Below are positions 63,570 through 64,000 of a stretch of DNA of 64,000 nt, piece after piece. The translations under genes and the position numbers were made by a program. Location of the stretch: positions 1 through 64,000 of the forward strand of contig CAPOZU010000004.1 in NCBI GenBank assembly GCA_948676835.1, in the 5' to 3' direction. This DNA is from an uncultured Clostridia bacterium. Lineage in GTDB: Bacteria; Bacillota; Clostridia; TANB77; CAG-508. The first letter of the stretch is position 1. Every line of letters starts with the position of its first letter. The notes below the pieces were generated by a model. The model was not told where the DNA came from. It did not search any database and saw only the letters and a program-made list of their open reading frames with translations.

Positions 63570-64000
63570 ATGAAACTATCACAAAATGATAAGTCTCTTC
63601 TATTTTCTAGTACAGAGATACCAGATGTATTTTACACAGAATATTTGCCTGAAGCAAAAGGCGATTTTGTCAAAGTATATTTCTATATGCTTTTTTTATC
63701 AAAATATAATAAAGAAATTAAAATAAATGATTTATCAAAAACATTATCTTTAGACTTTCCAACAGTCAAAGATTCAATTGAATATTGGGAAGAAAAAGGT
63801 ATCTTAGTTAAAACAACTGATGGCTATACTCTAGCTAATATCCAAGAAATAGAATTATCAAAGCTTTATTCTCCAAAAGTAACATCTTCTCCAGAAGATG
63901 CTATTAAGAATTCTCAAAATCAATATAGAGCAAAAGCTATTGATAATATTAATTCACAATTTTTCCAAGGTGTTATGTCCCCAACTTGGTATAATGACAT
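63570..64000 (+). CDS. DnaD-like replication/primosome protein, 5' part
   Basis: ATG at 63570 follows AAAAGGGG and the frame stays open for 143 codons to the window end. The start MKLSQNDKSLLFSSTEIPDVFYTEYLP, split here only for reading, continues with FVKVYFYMLFLSKYN and a winged-helix-like NDLSKTLSLDFPTVKDSIEYWEEKGILV. This is the pattern of the N-terminal oligomerisation/winged-helix domain of DnaD/DnaB-type primosome proteins of low-GC Gram-positives. The C-terminal DDBH2 domain is outside. Its position after conjugation genes leaves open whether it is the chromosomal or an element-borne copy. Confidence 0.7.
   Translation, partial: MKLSQNDKSLLFSSTEIPDVFYTEYLPEAKGDFVKVYFYMLFLSKYNKEIKINDLSKTLSLDFPTVKDSIEYWEEKGILVKTTDGYTLANIQEIELSKLYSPKVTSSPEDAIKNSQNQYRAKAIDNINSQFFQGVMSPTWYND

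Overview
The window is AT-rich DNA (roughly 28-30 percent GC by eye) from a Gram-positive bacterium. Strong AGGAGG-type ribosome binding sites, frequent TTG/GTG starts, many intrinsic terminators, LPxTG-type wall-anchored proteins, a DnaD-like protein and a Firmicutes-style conjugation module point to an uncultured, probably gut-associated member of the Clostridia. The species cannot be named from the sequence, and no rRNA or tRNA gene was seen.

Layout. 1-379 is the 3' end of an IS3-family element. 938-8075 carries an XRE-Fic fusion, apt, a small unknown gene, a CbbX/SpoVK-like AAA+ ATPase, an HtrA-type protease (minus strand), a response regulator with an HD-GYP domain, and a membrane protein. 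8274-36259 holds two giant paralogous cell-wall proteins of 4900 and 4346 residues on the minus strand. 36763-37475 is a type III (CptIN-like) toxin-antitoxin locus. 37481-42541 is a thioester-domain adhesin. 42807-48036 has an ABC-F ATPase and three unknown genes. 48191-50383 has an unknown gene and a flavoprotein. 50405-52743 is a third wall-anchored protein. 52971-59177 holds unknown genes, one apparently frameshifted, plus PcrA/UvrD helicase and a DUF1858 protein. 59352-62757 is part of a type IV secretion/conjugation module (VirD4, VirB2-, VirB6- and VirB3-like). It is followed by two tandem palindromic non-coding elements and the start of a DnaD-like gene.

Main discovery. The two giant genes and the 50405-52743 gene share one promoter cassette with identical internal spacing: an upstream GCATCAC...ATGC box, 62 bp, a TGTAA-N8-TTACA dyad, 3 bp, TTTGCAAA, 10 bp, and a TATACT -10. 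In each, an ATG lies 42-43 nt downstream of the -10. In two of the three, the 11 codons after this ATG run into a (CA)n dinucleotide tract. In the 50405-52743 gene, the (CA)15 tract puts the ATG out of frame with the signal peptide, and losing one CA unit would restore a 778-residue secreted protein. This is the architecture of a phase-variable contingency gene captured OFF. Upstream of the 4346-residue gene, the (CA)n tract lies in a 60-codon leader ORF that runs through a 24-bp hairpin with a U-rich tail. This suggests a length-switchable transcription attenuator. I infer that the window carries a co-regulated, switchable family of giant surface adhesins; the ON/OFF behaviour is untested.

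Two islands (apt and the 54628-54870 gene) have clearly higher GC than their surroundings and similar promoters, suggesting acquisition from another genome.
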